Shown: positions 63,151 to 64,000 of the stretch, piece by piece | Numbering within the stretch: the first letter of the stretch is position 1 | How the letters are laid out: every line of letters starts with the position of its first letter | Source: Mucilaginibacter rivuli | Lineage (GTDB): Bacteria > Bacteroidota > Bacteroidia > Sphingobacteriales > Sphingobacteriaceae | Length of the DNA stretch: 64,000 bases | NCBI RefSeq assembly: GCF_019391655.1 | Contig: NZ_JAHXPQ010000003.1 | Location: 62,001-126,000, forward strand | Direction of reading: 5' to 3' | Position numbers and translations under genes: made by a program | The notes under the pieces: model-generated | Seen by the model: the letters and a program-made list of their open reading frames with translations, nothing else | What the model was told of the DNA's origin: nothing | Database searches by the model: none

Positions 63151-63870
63151 TCAAATGGCTAACAGATCGCAATACCAAAAGCCCGATATGGTTGTTGAGG
63201 GATTAGATGAGCCACAGGTATCATCGGCATTTTTTGGCGCCTCGTATTCTTTAAACACCTTCTCCCCTGTTTTGTAGGCAATTGGCGATGAAAATATCGG
63301 CCCTTTAAACGCGAAGGTATGGAACTCGCCGTTCTCGCCGCAAACATCAACTTCGGGTGGCAGGTTATTTATAAGCTCCCTGGTTATCTCTTTCCCAACA
63401 AAATCGCCGAGCCAGGCTTGTGTACAGGCTATTACAGTGCCAAAGCCCAGGTCAATAAACTCGTTTATCAGCTCATGAGTATCGCGCTTCCATAACGGGT
63501 ATATACCCGTCATACCGGCTTCGGCCAAACGCTCATCCCTGTACTTTTTAAGGTCTTCCAAAAAGATATCGCCAAATATTGCGTGCGTTATACCCTCTTC
63601 TCTAAATTTTGCCATGTGCAGGCGCATGGTATCATCATACTCCTTCATTCCGGGCATTTCGGGCAGGCGTATCTGGTATAAGGGTATACCAATGCGCTCG
63701 GCCTGCAGCAACAGCAATTCTTCGCGTACACCATGCATAGATACCCGGTTCATGGCATCATTAACTGATGTAACCAGGTATTTTATTTCGATATCGGGGT
63801 TTTGAAGGCAGTGGTATAGGGCTAATGAACTATCCTTACCACCGCTCCAGTTGAAGATGCATTTTTTCAA
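63151..63870 (-). CDS. Adenine-nucleotide alpha-hydrolase/ATP-pyrophosphatase of the diphthine-ammonia ligase (Dph6) family
   Basis: A 239-residue PP-loop ATPase with NWSGGKDSSLAL (residues 7-18), then SMHGVREELLLLQAERIGIPLY, FGDIFLEDLKKYRDERL and GENGEFHTF, all Dph6-family motifs. Bacteria do not make diphthamide, so the amide-forming substrate is something else. I chose TTG 63870 (MKKCIFNWSGG). The frame remains open upstream to 63960, but that stretch runs through a repeat and another gene's 3' end. Confidence 0.8.
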   Translation of the reverse strand: MKKCIFNWSGGKDSSLALYHCLQNPDIEIKYLVTSVNDAMNRVSMHGVREELLLLQAERIGIPLYQIRLPEMPGMKEYDDTMRLHMAKFREEGITHAIFGDIFLEDLKKYRDERLAEAGMTGIYPLWKRDTHELINEFIDLGFGTVIACTQAWLGDFVGKEITRELINNLPPEVDVCGENGEFHTFAFKGPIFSSPIAYKTGEKVFKEYEAPKNADDTCGSSNPSTTISGFWYCDLLAI

Positions 63871-63901
63871 TGATCGAATGATTGATTTATTGAATGATTG
63901 A

Positions 63902-64000
63902 TTATTGTTGTTCAAAATCTTTACCGCAATTAAAACAGTGCCAGGCTTTGCGCGTACCAAATGGTTTAAGCGCGATTGCCGAAAAAAGAGCCATTACAGC
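63902..64000 (-). CDS. C-terminal fragment of a small membrane/zinc-ribbon-like protein, cut by the right edge
   Basis: The frame is open from 64000 to TAA 63902-63904 and gives 32 residues, including FSAIALKPFGTRKAW (hydrophobic then basic) and HCFNCGKDFEQQ with a CxxC. This reads like the end of a small protein with a terminal zinc-ribbon or metal site. Its stop lies 31 bp before the Dph6-like start, so the two may be co-transcribed. The family cannot be named from this piece. Confidence 0.45.
   Translation of the reverse strand, partial: AVMALFSAIALKPFGTRKAWHCFNCGKDFEQQ

Overview
The window looks like chromosome of a Gram-negative Bacteroidota bacterium, most likely a Sphingobacteriaceae member of the Mucilaginibacter/Pedobacter type. 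This is inferred from protein style and gene content: an LptD-type outer-membrane protein, KdsB, small periplasmic TonB-domain proteins and MG2-domain envelope proteins. Promoters fit the Bacteroidota pattern (TTG, about 20 nt, TAnnTTTG), no purine-rich ribosome-binding sites are evident, and several starts are TTG. There is no IS element, prophage, CRISPR array, tRNA or rRNA that I can see. The variable material is short palindromic repeats between genes.

Layout. 1-5.8 kb (+): assimilatory sulfate reduction: siroheme sulfite/nitrite reductase (cut by the left edge), a siroheme-synthase/TauE fusion, an Fe-S APS reductase, CysD and CysN. 5.8-7.4 kb (-): AMP nucleosidase and a LOG-family nucleotide phosphoribohydrolase. 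7.5-21.6 kb (-): a nucleobase block. It holds the reductive pyrimidine pathway (PreA, PreT, beta-ureidopropionase, dihydropyrimidinase), an NCS1 permease, a class III aminotransferase and a CoA-acylating semialdehyde dehydrogenase, which together would take uracil/thymine to beta-amino acids and acyl-CoA. It also holds a uridine-phosphorylase-like enzyme, an Lrp/AsnC regulator, a secreted MTA/SAH-type nucleosidase and a purine permease. 21.6-26.5 kb (-): two tandem 810-residue MG2-type envelope proteins. 26.6-29.5 kb (+): GT87, GT2 and polysaccharide deacetylase. 29.6-35.3 kb (-): LptD, CinA and an E2 acyltransferase. 35.3-42.3 kb (+): amidase, MlaD, sodium:solute symporter, second LOG protein, MFS and MATE transporters. 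42.4-45.4 kb (-): HDAC-like deacetylase, 3-methyladenine glycosylase, alpha/beta hydrolase, free-Met-sulfoxide reductase and a 59-residue protein. 46.1-47.0 kb (+): a CrtA-like monooxygenase and a small conserved protein. 47.6-50.2 kb (-): ABC ATPase, GatC and two PlsC paralogues. 50.2-57.9 kb (+): TrpS, a TPR/H-box sensor-like lipoprotein, deoxynucleoside kinase, KdsB, PyrG and YidC. 57.9-59.9 kb (-): ECF sigma factor, putative anti-sigma and two proline-rich Spy/CpxP-like proteins. 60.1-61.4 kb (+): two periplasmic TonB-C proteins. 61.5-64 kb (-): L27 with a long tail, L21, a hypothetical protein, an ATP-pyrophosphatase of the Dph6 family and the end of a small membrane protein.

Most genes are housekeeping. 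The items I find most worth checking are the siroheme-synthase/sulfite-exporter fusion, a perfect 24-bp palindrome between lrp and the uridine phosphorylase gene, the periplasmic nucleosidase/permease pair, the ECF/Spy-like module, the TPR protein with an orphan kinase H-box, the TonB-C proteins that lack a spanning region, and palindromic repeats that lie in operon spacers and in one case supply the C-terminus of a protein.
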